This document shows positions 6,947 to 12,793 of a stretch of DNA of 12,793 nt, piece by piece (position 1 is the stretch's first letter; each line of letters opens with the position of its first letter). This DNA comes from Bacteroidales bacterium (GTDB taxonomy: Bacteria; Bacteroidota; Bacteroidia; Bacteroidales; GCA-2748055). A program made the position numbers and the translations under genes. The notes under the pieces are model-generated. The model saw nothing but the letters and a program-made list of their open reading frames with translations, was not told where the DNA came from and made no database searches. The stretch spans positions 1 to 12,793 of the forward strand of contig JANTFK010000046.1 in NCBI GenBank assembly GCA_024763595.1, read 5' to 3'.

Positions 6947-7987
6947 TCAGACATTGTTGCCCGACCACTCCTCCGGCCAGTCTGAGAGTCCCTTGTAAAA
7001 CATCAGGTGTTTGTAAAAAGGCTTCACTTTATCTTCAATGGCCAGCATCTCCTCGGCAGTGAGCGGTTCAAATTCCCTGGCGATCCTGATGTTTTCCTCC
7101 AGCTCAGCGATCCTGTCAATGCCCACAATAATGGTGCTGACCGGAAGGGACATGGTATAACTCATGGCCTCTTTCATTGTAATGATGCCCCCTTGAGAAA
7201 AGATACGGTCACGGGCAGGAATTTTCATCCCAATGATGCCCATACGCTTCTCAACTGCAGTGGGAAGTAGCTTATCAATAAAGGAGTTGTAATGTTTATC
7301 GGCGGCATTTAGCGCCATCAGCACTGCATCAAACGGGTAGCGTTCCACCAGCTCCTTCATGGGAGCGGGATCGGCGTGACCGGTAATCCCCAGGAACCTG
7401 ACCACTTTCTCTTCCCTGGCTTTTATCAGTGCTTTCAGGCAGCCGTCATCGGAAAAAATATAGTCAATATCCTCCTTTTCGCCTCCCTTGATGTTATGAA
7501 TCTGCCAGAGATCGATCACATCGGTCTGCAGGTTTTTCAGGGAGCTTTCCAGGTGCCGCATGGCCCCGTCATAGCTCCGGTCATGGGTCTTAGTAGCCAG
7601 AAAAACCTCGTTGCGGCGCATTTTCATCACCTCACCCACATGCCTTTCGCTGGTTCCCCTGAGGTGATCTCCCTCACCGCTGTTCCCATCCATTCCGTAC
7701 CAGGCCGAGGTGTCAATATAGTTGATACCCAGATCAATACATTTATTTACGATTTCGATGGCCTGCTCCTTCATACCTACCTGTTCCACGGTAGCCTGTG
7801 CTCCCAAGCTGTAAATGCCCACCATTTCGCCGGTGGCACCGAAAGGGCGTTGAGGCAGTTGGAAAGCGGGCCCGGAAGAGGAGCGGGCGTGCAGGTTTCC
7901 CAGCAATGGGGCCATCCCCATGGCCGAGGTGCCGGCTATCAATTTTCTGAGGAACTCTCGGCGGGAATTGTCAATGTATCTCTTCAT
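6947..7987 (-). CDS. Tat-exported aldo/keto reductase family protein
   Basis: This 346-residue protein begins with a twin-arginine signal, SRREFLR at 8-14 followed by a short hydrophobic stretch, so it is probably exported folded with its cofactor. The aldo/keto reductase barrel follows, with the catalytic tetrad intact: Asp92 (YIDTSAWYG), Tyr97, Lys133 (ATKTHDR) and His164 (WQIHNI). A C-terminal cofactor-loop-like segment (VSTIIVGIDRIAELEEN) is present. Family members reduce carbonyls or oxidise sugar alcohols with NAD(P)H. The substrate cannot be read from the sequence. Tat-exported members are frequent in Bacteroidota and Planctomycetota near carbohydrate genes. It lies 20 bp upstream of siaA on the same strand. 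A possible promoter lies about 40-70 bp upstream of its ATG. Confidence 0.87.
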   Translation of the reverse strand: MKRYIDNSRREFLRKLIAGTSAMGMAPLLGNLHARSSSGPAFQLPQRPFGATGEMVGIYSLGAQATVEQVGMKEQAIEIVNKCIDLGINYIDTSAWYGMDGNSGEGDHLRGTSERHVGEVMKMRRNEVFLATKTHDRSYDGAMRHLESSLKNLQTDVIDLWQIHNIKGGEKEDIDYIFSDDGCLKALIKAREEKVVRFLGITGHADPAPMKELVERYPFDAVLMALNAADKHYNSFIDKLLPTAVEKRMGIIGMKIPARDRIFSQGGIITMKEAMSYTMSLPVSTIIVGIDRIAELEENIRIAREFEPLTAEEMLAIEDKVKPFYKHLMFYKGLSDWPEEWSGNNV

Positions 7988-8027
7988 GGGTTTTCTTTTA
8001 TTGTTTCAGACGATCACTGGTCAGCTG

Positions 8028-8057
8028 CAAGATAATATCTTATTCGATGCCAGTCAA
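8028..8057 (-). promoter_or_regulatory. Weak promoter candidate for the aldo/keto reductase gene
   Basis: On the minus strand a TTG (8057-8055) is followed after 19 bp by TTATCTTG (8035-8028), which resembles TAnnTTTG with two mismatches. This spacing fits Bacteroidota promoters and would leave a leader of about 35 bases before the ATG at 7987. The match is poor and could be chance. Confidence 0.2.
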
Positions 8058-8160
8058 TCGCAGCCAGAATTTGAGTTACCCAGAAATTTTCTGAATTTTG
8101 CGGGCGCATTAACTGATTAACAGAACAGTCAAAGCGATTTTTTGGAAGTCCAACAAGCCC

Positions 8161-8400
8161 GGAACACTATCCCGCTTCTGGAAAGAGGTGAAAAGGCGTA
8201 ATGTGCACAGGTCTCTTGCCATCTAAGAGGGAACATCATTTGTTATCCTGGGGGTTCCCCGACTGGAGCATTGACCTGGTACTCCGGCAACTGTTTCCAG
8301 GGGATGGAAAGCAGCAACCTATATAAGTCTTATGGTGATTGTGGCCCTGGCCATCCAGGAAAAAATGGGACTCCCCTCATCCAAAATAATTGATCGATGA
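8161..8400 (+). pseudogene. Decayed N-terminal relic of a two-helix membrane protein of the FWKE(V/L)KRRNV type
   Basis: Three pieces of one familiar N-terminus appear in order in alternating frames. RFWKEVKRRNVHRSLAI (8173-8223) is followed by an in-frame TAA and then EGTSFVIL. WGFPDWSIDLVL (8249-8284) is in the next frame. WKAATYISLMVIVALAI (8305-8355) returns to the first frame and stays open to TGA at 8398-8400. In Bacteroidota, intact proteins of this kind begin with a basic FWKE motif, then a membrane helix with the xPDWxIDLVL motif, a second helix, and a large periplasmic or TPR-containing C-terminal region. Here there is a premature stop and at least two internal deletions. The start codon is lost (CTA where ATG is expected) and no C-terminal region follows. 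The family comparison is from memory; the ordered frame-shifted pieces are directly visible. Confidence 0.72.
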
Positions 8401-8401
8401 T

Positions 8402-8423
8402 TCCTCGAAACAAGCTGCGAGGA
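8402..8423 (-). terminator. Weak hairpin downstream of the DUF3575 gene
   Basis: TCCTCG (8402-8407) and CGAGGA (8418-8423) form a 6-bp stem with a 10-nt loop, 47 bp past the DUF3575 stop. On the minus strand it is followed by an AT-rich stretch including ATTATTTT, but there is no clean T-run. This is a candidate only. Confidence 0.25.
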
Positions 8424-8470
8424 GATTCAATTTGACCCCGTATCCGGAAAACCGATACAGAGGCCGTAAT

Positions 8471-9013
8471 TTAGAATGCAAACCCGATAGCGAGCCCGAT
8501 GCGCAGGCCAAACCCGCTTGCATCGGGAATACCAATATTCACTTCGCCTGTAGGATCATCCACAGACCTGAAGGCATACAGTGGTCCGACCCAGGCATCA
8601 ATCAGAATAACATCTTTCAGCAAAACCTGCTTCCCCAGGTTAAGTGCAAGACTTACGGACGTAAGGGTTGCCTCTTGATCGACTGTGGGGTCATGGCCTG
8701 TAAGGCTCATGTACCTGATGTTGGGAGCCAGGTAGGTACCACTGGGGGCCGGGGTTTCCGAGAGATAAATCCTGTATTCTGGTGTGATCCCATACCCGTT
8801 AAGTGTGGTTTCTGTATCCCTGGGATGAATCCCGGTATAGAAAAAGCCAATTTGCAGGCTCGAATTCTCATTGAGAACTCTTTCATACTTCAATACACCC
8901 GTTCTGATGAAGGGACTGAACAGGTCTGTCTTGATATTGTTCATCTTCTGCGCCAGTAAACCGGAGGAAAAAATAAACAGGGCCAAACCAATTATTGTAA
9001 TTTTTTTCATCAA
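8471..9013 (-). CDS. DUF3575 domain-containing outer-membrane-type protein
   Basis: This 180-residue protein has a Sec signal peptide (KK, then a hydrophobic stretch, with likely cleavage at LLA-Q near residue 21). The mature part starts with NNIKTDLFSPFIRTGVLKYE, then LNENSSLQIGFFYTG and GYGITPEYRIYLSE, which is the DUF3575 pattern. Alternating hydrophobic strands and a final Phe (GFAF) fit a small outer-membrane beta-barrel. The family's function is not established. The gene appears intact although it sits between two broken genes. TAGGTTTT (9058-9051, minus) resembles the -7 element and would give a leader of about 30 bases. A weak hairpin lies downstream. Its own promoter is likely because the upstream TPR fragment is a relic. 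Confidence 0.83.
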   Translation of the reverse strand: MMKKITIIGLALFIFSSGLLAQKMNNIKTDLFSPFIRTGVLKYERVLNENSSLQIGFFYTGIHPRDTETTLNGYGITPEYRIYLSETPAPSGTYLAPNIRYMSLTGHDPTVDQEATLTSVSLALNLGKQVLLKDVILIDAWVGPLYAFRSVDDPTGEVNIGIPDASGFGLRIGLAIGFAF

Positions 9014-9073
9014 TGCTCTTTTTGAGTAACTTTTCCTCGTTTTACGGCAAAAAACCTATTTGGTTACCACTCA

Positions 9074-9343
9074 TCAGATTTGATTGGCGACAGCCTGCTC
9101 CACCTCCTTAATATTCAGGTAGGTATCATGGTTATAGATGGGTTTTTGGGCCCAGGATCTTTTCATGAGTACCAGGGCCTCCTTGTGATGGCCCTGCTTA
9201 TGCAGGCCCCATCCCTTGGTATCCAGAAACACCCAGCTGTCGGGTTGCATGGCAAGGGCCCTGTCTATCAATTCAATTCCTTCATCCACATTGATCTCAT
9301 TGTCGAATAAAAACCAGGCCAGGTTATTGAGCCTGTAAGGATT
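9074..9343 (-). pseudogene. C-terminal fragment of a TPR protein, 5' part missing
   Basis: Read from 9343, the frame gives NPYRLNNLAWFLFDNEIN and then VDEGIELIDRALAMQPDS, LDTKGWGLHKQGHHKEAL and YNHDTYLNIKEVEQAV before a stop at 9076-9074. These are two tetratricopeptide-like helix pairs plus the tail typical of C-termini of longer TPR proteins. A TAG at 9346-9344 closes the frame upstream. The neighbouring frame (DASRSLES, around 9345-9370) could continue it, which suggests a frameshift. Only about 65 bp remain before the sulfatase stop, so the bulk of the protein is absent. A GTG at 9289 could start a 71-residue peptide, but it would cut a TPR unit in half. I read this as a remnant, not a small gene. 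Confidence 0.65.
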
Positions 9344-9387
9344 CTAACGACCTGGATGCATCAAGCTGTTTTTTAAGTGGAACCTCC

Positions 9388-9408
9388 TGTAATTTACTAC
9401 TTTTTTTT
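9388..9408 (+). repeat. Direct repeat copy A, at the 3' edge of the minus-strand sulfatase
   Basis: The 21 bases starting TGTAATTTACT match 19 of 21 positions of 11006-11026 in the same orientation. The copy overlaps the first two bases of the sulfatase stop codon. It contains TACTTTTT (9398-9405), a promoter-like -7 match pointing into the antisense of the sulfatase, where it has no gene to serve. Confidence 0.5.
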
Positions 9409-10957
9409 ATTTTGAAAATCCTTTGTACAACCTTTTCCATGCAATGGTACGTTGTTTTTCGGTGCGGGAATCATCCGGGTAGTTCGGGCTGTAAAGCAAT
9501 GGTTTTTCCCTGATCACCAGCTCACCGTTTCTTACAAATCCTTCTCCCCGCTCGCTCAGGTGTTGTACCATCTTTTCTCTCCATAGTTCCAGCGTCCTGC
9601 GGTACTTTTTGTTTCCGGATAGTTCCACTTCTTCGCCCGGATCCTTTTTCAGGTTAAAGAGCTGCTCCTGTCCTGTACTGAAATACCAGATATATTTCCA
9701 TGTGCCGTCTGTTAAGGCGCACCAGTAGTTCTCCCTGGAGTAACATGTTGCATGTTCCAGATCTATATAGGAACGCCATGGGGAAGATGGGTCTTTTATC
9801 AGGTTTAGCAGGGAGATGCCATCCATATCGGCCGGTATTGATTCGCCTGCAGCATCCAGGAAGGTCGGCAGGAAATCGCGTAGTTCCACCACGTTTTCCA
9901 GCTTTGAACCTCTGGCCAGGTTAATGTCATATCCAGCAGGCCATTTTAACAGGTAGGGGATATTGGCCGATCCTTCGTAAGGGTAAGTCTTCCTCCAGTG
10001 ATGGTGATCACCCAGCATATCGCCATGATCGGAGGTAAAACAGATGATGGCATTTTCATACATTCCCTTCTCCTTTAAAGCTTTAATGATTTCTCCCACC
10101 ATATGGTCAATGAAGGTAATGTTGGCATAATAGTGTCTCCGGCTGTTTACAGCATGGCTTGTTCCGAAGTTGGAAAAGGCAGCATCCGGGCCTTCCTGTA
10201 CGGAATCGAGATTATGACACCAGTCACCGATATAGGGTTCAGGTATCTTCGCATCTTTGTACATATCCAGGTATCGCTGAGGCGGGTCATAGGGACTGTG
10301 CGGCCGTGCAAAGGAAACTTTCAGGAAGAGGGGTTGGTCGCGGTTGTAATTATGGATCAGTTCAACTGCTGTCTGTCCGGTCCAGTAAGTGGGATGCAAC
10401 TGCTCATCCAGCCTGTATACACCGGCCGCATGTTCATTCCAGCCAATACCGGTCTCATCGGGGTCAACTCCGGGAGCATGCAGCTTGAACCAGTCCCGGT
10501 AGTCACTTACAAAACCATCCTGTTCCACCCTTCCGCTTTCATCAACCAGGGTGCCGTTAAATCCATGCAGGGACTTCTGAGGGTACCAGTGCATCTTCCC
10601 GATGCCAAAGGTGTAATATCCTGCCTCTTTCAGCATGCGAGGAAGCTCATACCTGTACCTGCGTGCTACCCGGCCGTATCCCAGCATTCCGTGGTGCCAG
10701 GGCGACAGACCGGTAAGTAAACCGGAACGGGCCGGTGTACAGCTGGGAACAGAGGAATAGCCATTGACAAATGTGACCCCCCCGGCGGCCAGTTGATCAA
10801 GGTGGGGTGTAATGATCACATCATTTCCCATACAACCCAGGGCATCGGCCCGTTGCTGATCAGTCATAATGAAGATGATGTGGGGTTGTTTTTGCTGGCC
10901 GTGTATCCATGATGGAACCAGCAGGATGGCAAGGATCAGTGCAATTGTTTTCATCAT
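9407..10957 (-). CDS. Secreted S1-type sulfatase, arylsulfatase-like
   Basis: This 516-residue protein has a Sec signal peptide (MMKTIALILAILLVPSWIHG, with Gln-Gln at the likely mature start). The Cys-type sulfatase signature CTPAR is at 73-77 (SVPSCTPARSGLLTG), with Cys73 as the residue converted to formylglycine. Other active-site residues of alkaline-phosphatase-fold sulfatases are seen: Asp33 (TDQQR), Lys121 and His123 (GIGKMHW), His220 (ARPHSPY), and Asp310-His311 (FTSDHGDMLGDH). It should hydrolyse sulfate esters in the periplasm or at the cell surface. The substrate, glycan or small aryl ester, cannot be set from sequence. It needs a maturing enzyme, presumably anSME in this group, which is not in the window. 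It is divergent from the second sulfatase across 90 bp and is flanked by direct repeats. Confidence 0.92.
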   Translation of the reverse strand: MMKTIALILAILLVPSWIHGQQKQPHIIFIMTDQQRADALGCMGNDVIITPHLDQLAAGGVTFVNGYSSVPSCTPARSGLLTGLSPWHHGMLGYGRVARRYRYELPRMLKEAGYYTFGIGKMHWYPQKSLHGFNGTLVDESGRVEQDGFVSDYRDWFKLHAPGVDPDETGIGWNEHAAGVYRLDEQLHPTYWTGQTAVELIHNYNRDQPLFLKVSFARPHSPYDPPQRYLDMYKDAKIPEPYIGDWCHNLDSVQEGPDAAFSNFGTSHAVNSRRHYYANITFIDHMVGEIIKALKEKGMYENAIICFTSDHGDMLGDHHHWRKTYPYEGSANIPYLLKWPAGYDINLARGSKLENVVELRDFLPTFLDAAGESIPADMDGISLLNLIKDPSSPWRSYIDLEHATCYSRENYWCALTDGTWKYIWYFSTGQEQLFNLKKDPGEEVELSGNKKYRRTLELWREKMVQHLSERGEGFVRNGELVIREKPLLYSPNYPDDSRTEKQRTIAWKRLYKGFSK

Positions 10958-11047
10958 AAAGAGTGATTCAATAGAACATATATGGTGCTTTATTAATCTG
11001 AATCTTGTAATTTACTGCTTTTGTTTTTACCTAAATCACAAAAACCC
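10958..11047. promoter_or_regulatory. Divergent promoter region between the two sulfatases
   Basis: This 90-bp AT-rich gap serves both sulfatase genes. For the plus-strand gene TGCTTTTG (11016-11023) matches seven of eight positions of TAnnTTTG and would give a leader of roughly 20-25 bases. On the minus strand no motif better than a loose TATTG-like match was seen. No palindromic operator was found. Confidence 0.4.
11006..11026 (+). repeat. Direct repeat copy B, upstream of the plus-strand sulfatase
   Basis: This partner of 9388-9408 has 19 of 21 identical positions, is in the same orientation, and lies 1618 bp away. It overlaps the putative -7 element TGCTTTTG of the downstream sulfatase promoter. 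The two copies bracket the minus-strand sulfatase gene. Confidence 0.5.
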
Positions 11048-12544
11048 ATGAAAAATTTTTATTCAATAAAACAGTACATACTGGTTTTACTCGGGTTACT
11101 GGTTGGTTATACCGGTTATGGACAGAGATGCACCCCGGATGAAAAACCCAATATTCTTTTTATTGCCGTGGATGATATGAATGACTGGGTCGGTTTTCTG
11201 GATGGCAATCCGGGAATGAAGATCCATACCCCGAATATTGACCGTTTTGCAGCTTCATCCATGATCTTCACCAACGCCCATACACCTGCACCGGCATGTG
11301 CACCGGCCAGGACAGCCATCCTGACAGGGGTTCATCATGCGCGTTCAGGAGTAGGAAATGTATATTGGGGAGACGGACCAAAATGGCGGGAATTTCCTGC
11401 ATTGAAAGATGTGGAAACCCTGGAACAATTCTTTAAGAACAGGGGGTACAAAACGTTGGGTGCGGGCAAGATCTATCACAGCCAGGCGCCACCCTGGACC
11501 GCCACAAGTCAGGCAGAGCCGGCCAACTGGGACTTCTATTTCCCGAGTGCATATATTTCACATCCCTTTCAGATAAGGGCACCCAAAGAGGTCATCTATC
11601 CCCCGGATGTGGATAATGAAAGCCGGCCCGGGGGGAAAGGATGGTGGACATGGGGCCCCATACAGGTCCCGGATAATAAAATGGCGGATTACCATGTAGT
11701 CGACTGGGCCCGATACCAGCTCAGTCAGGAGCATAAAAAACCTTTTTTTCTGGCTGCCGGGGTATGGAAACCACACGATCCCTGGGAAGTGCCCCGGAAA
11801 TACTTCGATCTTTATCCCCTGGATAGTATTGTCTTGCCGGTGTGTAAGGAGAATGATCTTGATGATGCGGTTGATCACGGAAGGCGATGGATATTCCAGT
11901 GGGTGGTCGATAATCATCAATGGAAAAAAATCGTACAGGCATATGCGGCTGCTATCACTTTTTCAGATGCCATGGTGGGACGATTGCTGGATGCTTTTGA
12001 AAATTCTCAATACGCAGACAATACCATTGTGGTTTTATGGTCGGATCATGGTATGCATATGGGTGAAAAAGAGAATTTCGAAAAGTTCACCCTGTGGGAA
12101 GAATCGACCCGGGTCCCCCTGGTGATTTCGGTACCGGGTTTAACCAGGGCAGGATCCCGGTGTGATCAACCGGTTAGCCTGATGGATATTTATCCGACCC
12201 TGGCTGAGTTGACCGGATTTGAGCGGCCTTCTCACTTGGACGGGCAGAGCCTGGTTCCCCAGATAAAAGATCCGGAAGCCGGAAGAAAGCCTGTCATTAC
12301 CAGTTATAAGTTTGCCTGGGCCGAAAAGCCCTTCTCAGGTCATGCTGTAAGAAGCAGGCGCTACCGCTACATCTATTATCCTGAGATCAACCGGGAAGAA
12401 CTATATGATCATGAAACTGATCCGAATGAGTGGGATAATATTGCTTATCAGAAAGCATATAAATCCATCATTGATGAACACCGGGCCATTTTGCTGGAAA
12501 TGATGCCTGATCTATCATGGGAAGAGGACACTCACGGTCAATAG
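11048..12544 (+). CDS. Secreted S1-type sulfatase, iduronate-2-sulfatase-like
   Basis: This 498-residue protein has a Sec signal peptide (hydrophobic YILVLLGLLVGYTGYG, likely cleaved before Gln26). The Cys-type signature CAPAR is at 84-88, with Cys84 as the formylglycine precursor. Asp42-Asp43 (VDDMNDW), Lys141 and His144 (GAGKIYH), His243 (WKPHDPW) and Asp333-His334 (WSDHGMHMGEK) complete the metal and substrate site. The VDDMNDW opening and the SDHG-x-HMGEK block are characteristic of the iduronate-2-sulfatase/choline-sulfatase-like branch, distinct from the neighbouring sulfatase. I chose the ATG at 11048, not an in-frame TTG at 11021, because the ATG gives a clean signal peptide and lies just after a -7-like motif. 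Desulfation of a sulfated polysaccharide is the likely role; the substrate is unknown. Confidence 0.92.
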   Translation: MKNFYSIKQYILVLLGLLVGYTGYGQRCTPDEKPNILFIAVDDMNDWVGFLDGNPGMKIHTPNIDRFAASSMIFTNAHTPAPACAPARTAILTGVHHARSGVGNVYWGDGPKWREFPALKDVETLEQFFKNRGYKTLGAGKIYHSQAPPWTATSQAEPANWDFYFPSAYISHPFQIRAPKEVIYPPDVDNESRPGGKGWWTWGPIQVPDNKMADYHVVDWARYQLSQEHKKPFFLAAGVWKPHDPWEVPRKYFDLYPLDSIVLPVCKENDLDDAVDHGRRWIFQWVVDNHQWKKIVQAYAAAITFSDAMVGRLLDAFENSQYADNTIVVLWSDHGMHMGEKENFEKFTLWEESTRVPLVISVPGLTRAGSRCDQPVSLMDIYPTLAELTGFERPSHLDGQSLVPQIKDPEAGRKPVITSYKFAWAEKPFSGHAVRSRRYRYIYYPEINREELYDHETDPNEWDNIAYQKAYKSIIDEHRAILLEMMPDLSWEEDTHGQ

Positions 12545-12647
12545 CTGCAGTTCAAACCCAGGACAGTTCAAACCGGGAAAATACAATCCGGGAATTCCCC
12601 GCCAAATGAGTTGATACACACGTTGATGGTAAAAGGTTTGAGACTGA

Positions 12648-12686
12648 TTTAAGATTCTTTAACAGTCGTATTAAGATTTCTTAACA
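12648..12686 (+). promoter_or_regulatory. Four-hexamer TTAA(G/C)A array, PhoB/PhoP-type operator candidate
   Basis: Hexamers TTAAGA (12649), TTAACA (12659), TTAAGA (12671) and TTAACA (12681) lie 10, 12 and 10 bp apart, so all face the same side of the helix. Equivalently, two 17-bp boxes recur with a 22-bp period and match at 14 of 17 positions. Direct TTAACA-like repeats at about 11-bp spacing are what OmpR-family regulators such as Bacillus PhoP bind. The array ends about 20 bp before a -7 motif, where a -33 element would stand. That is the layout of an activator that replaces the upstream promoter element. Confidence 0.55.
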
Positions 12687-12705
12687 CAAGAAATGAAGCA
12701 AGATT

Positions 12706-12713
12706 CACTTTTG
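12706..12713 (+). promoter_or_regulatory. Putative -7 element of the gene at the right edge
   Basis: CACTTTTG matches TAnnTTTG at all but the first base. It lies 20 bp after the hexamer array and about 60 bp before the ATG at 12775. No -33 TTG is seen, consistent with an activated promoter. Confidence 0.4.
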
Positions 12714-12774
12714 TGCGTCTATTTGTATGGATGATACAACAGTGGGAAATGCAGATTATTAAAAACAAATCGTT

Positions 12775-12793
12775 ATGAACCAAAATCAAATTT
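12775..12793 (+). CDS. First codons of a gene cut by the window end
   Basis: An ATG at 12775 begins MNQNQI and runs off the window. The product cannot be identified from six residues. The well-formed regulatory region upstream is the main reason to accept it as a real start. No Shine-Dalgarno sequence is present, only an A-rich leader, which is common in Bacteroidota. Confidence 0.4.

Larger units (their letters stand above)
7988..8470. other. 483-bp region without an intact gene
   Basis: This stretch separates the aldo/keto reductase start from the DUF3575 stop. It holds a weak minus-strand promoter candidate (8028-8057), a decayed coding relic on the plus strand (8161-8400), and a small hairpin (8402-8423). 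The other bases, mainly 8058-8160 and 8424-8470, show no recognisable gene, RNA or repeat. Confidence 0.6.
12545..12774. other. Intergenic region with short direct repeats and a regulatory array
   Basis: The first 55 bases hold two short tandem repeats: CAGTTCAAACC at 12548 and 12564, and CCGGGAA at 12573 and 12588. A GGGAATTCCC palindrome lies at 12590-12599. None looks like a terminator. The second half (12648-12713) carries the hexamer array and -7 element listed separately. No RNA gene was recognised. Confidence 0.6.

Noticed and set aside
7376..8035. Plus-strand open frame of 219 codons
   Set aside because: It is a shadow of the aldo/keto reductase gene, which has a Tat signal and an intact catalytic tetrad on the minus strand.
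8390..8959. Plus-strand open frame of 189 codons
   Set aside because: It is antisense to the DUF3575 gene, whose signal peptide and family motifs are clear. The plus-strand peptide has no recognisable motif or signal and mixed low-complexity content.
9074..9289. Small intact gene of 71 codons starting with GTG
   Set aside because: The TPR frame continues upstream of the GTG for 18 more codons to a stop, so the peptide looks like a fragment of a longer protein.
10103..10720. Plus-strand open frame of 205 codons
   Set aside because: It is a shadow of the minus-strand sulfatase, which has the full set of active-site residues.
11021..11047. Earlier TTG start for the plus-strand sulfatase
   Set aside because: It would add nine residues ahead of a good signal peptide and would lie inside the predicted -7 element. 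ATG at 11048 is better.
12727..12762. Short upstream ORF of 11 codons (starts MDDTTVGN)
   Set aside because: It could be a leader peptide, but it has no attenuator-like hairpin or repeated codons and is expected by chance.
2..12793. Insertion sequence, CRISPR array or tRNA/rRNA genes
   Set aside because: No transposase motifs, terminal inverted repeats with target duplications, regularly spaced repeats or cloverleaf structures were seen on reading both strands.

Overview
The window reads as a chromosomal segment of a Bacteroidota bacterium, most likely a marine or anaerobic relative of the Bacteroidales or Marinilabiliales. The evidence is the gene content (large ABCG-like transporter with an N-terminal TerB-like region, SiaB/SiaC-type regulators, DUF3575 envelope protein, secreted S1 sulfatases, Tat-exported aldo/keto reductase), the near absence of Shine-Dalgarno sequences, and AT-rich TAnnTTTG-like promoter motifs. 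The phylum is well supported; the order is an inference. No rRNA, tRNA, CRISPR array or intact mobile element was seen.

Layout. Positions 1-175 hold the start of a possible minus-strand ORF that leaves the window, plus a hairpin. Positions 176-3714 (minus) carry a superoxide reductase-like gene downstream of a 1031-residue ABC transporter, probably co-transcribed. A 108-bp divergent intergenic region separates these from siaB and siaC homologues (3823-4749, plus). These converge, with 5 bp between stop codons, on a minus-strand SiaA-like HAMP/PP2C (SpoIIE-type) phosphatase (4755-6926). Upstream of that on the same strand lies a Tat-dependent aldo/keto reductase (6947-7987).

Positions 7988-9406 are a decaying zone. 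They contain a frameshifted, internally deleted relic of a two-helix membrane protein, an intact DUF3575 gene, and a C-terminal TPR fragment that has lost its front. Two divergent secreted sulfatases of different types follow (9407-10957 minus; 11048-12544 plus). The last 250 bp are a regulatory region with four TTAA(G/C)A hexamers on one helical face ahead of a -7 motif, and the first codons of a gene that leaves the window.

How the genes fit together. SiaA (phosphatase), SiaB (kinase) and SiaC (phosphorylated regulator) form a recognisable partner-switching module. Here it is rearranged, with siaA convergent to siaBC, and the usual diguanylate cyclase SiaD is absent from the window. The divergent ABC transporter is a plausible but unproven partner. 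The sulfatases suggest use of sulfated glycans; no SusC/SusD pair, glycoside hydrolase or sulfatase-maturing enzyme is visible here.
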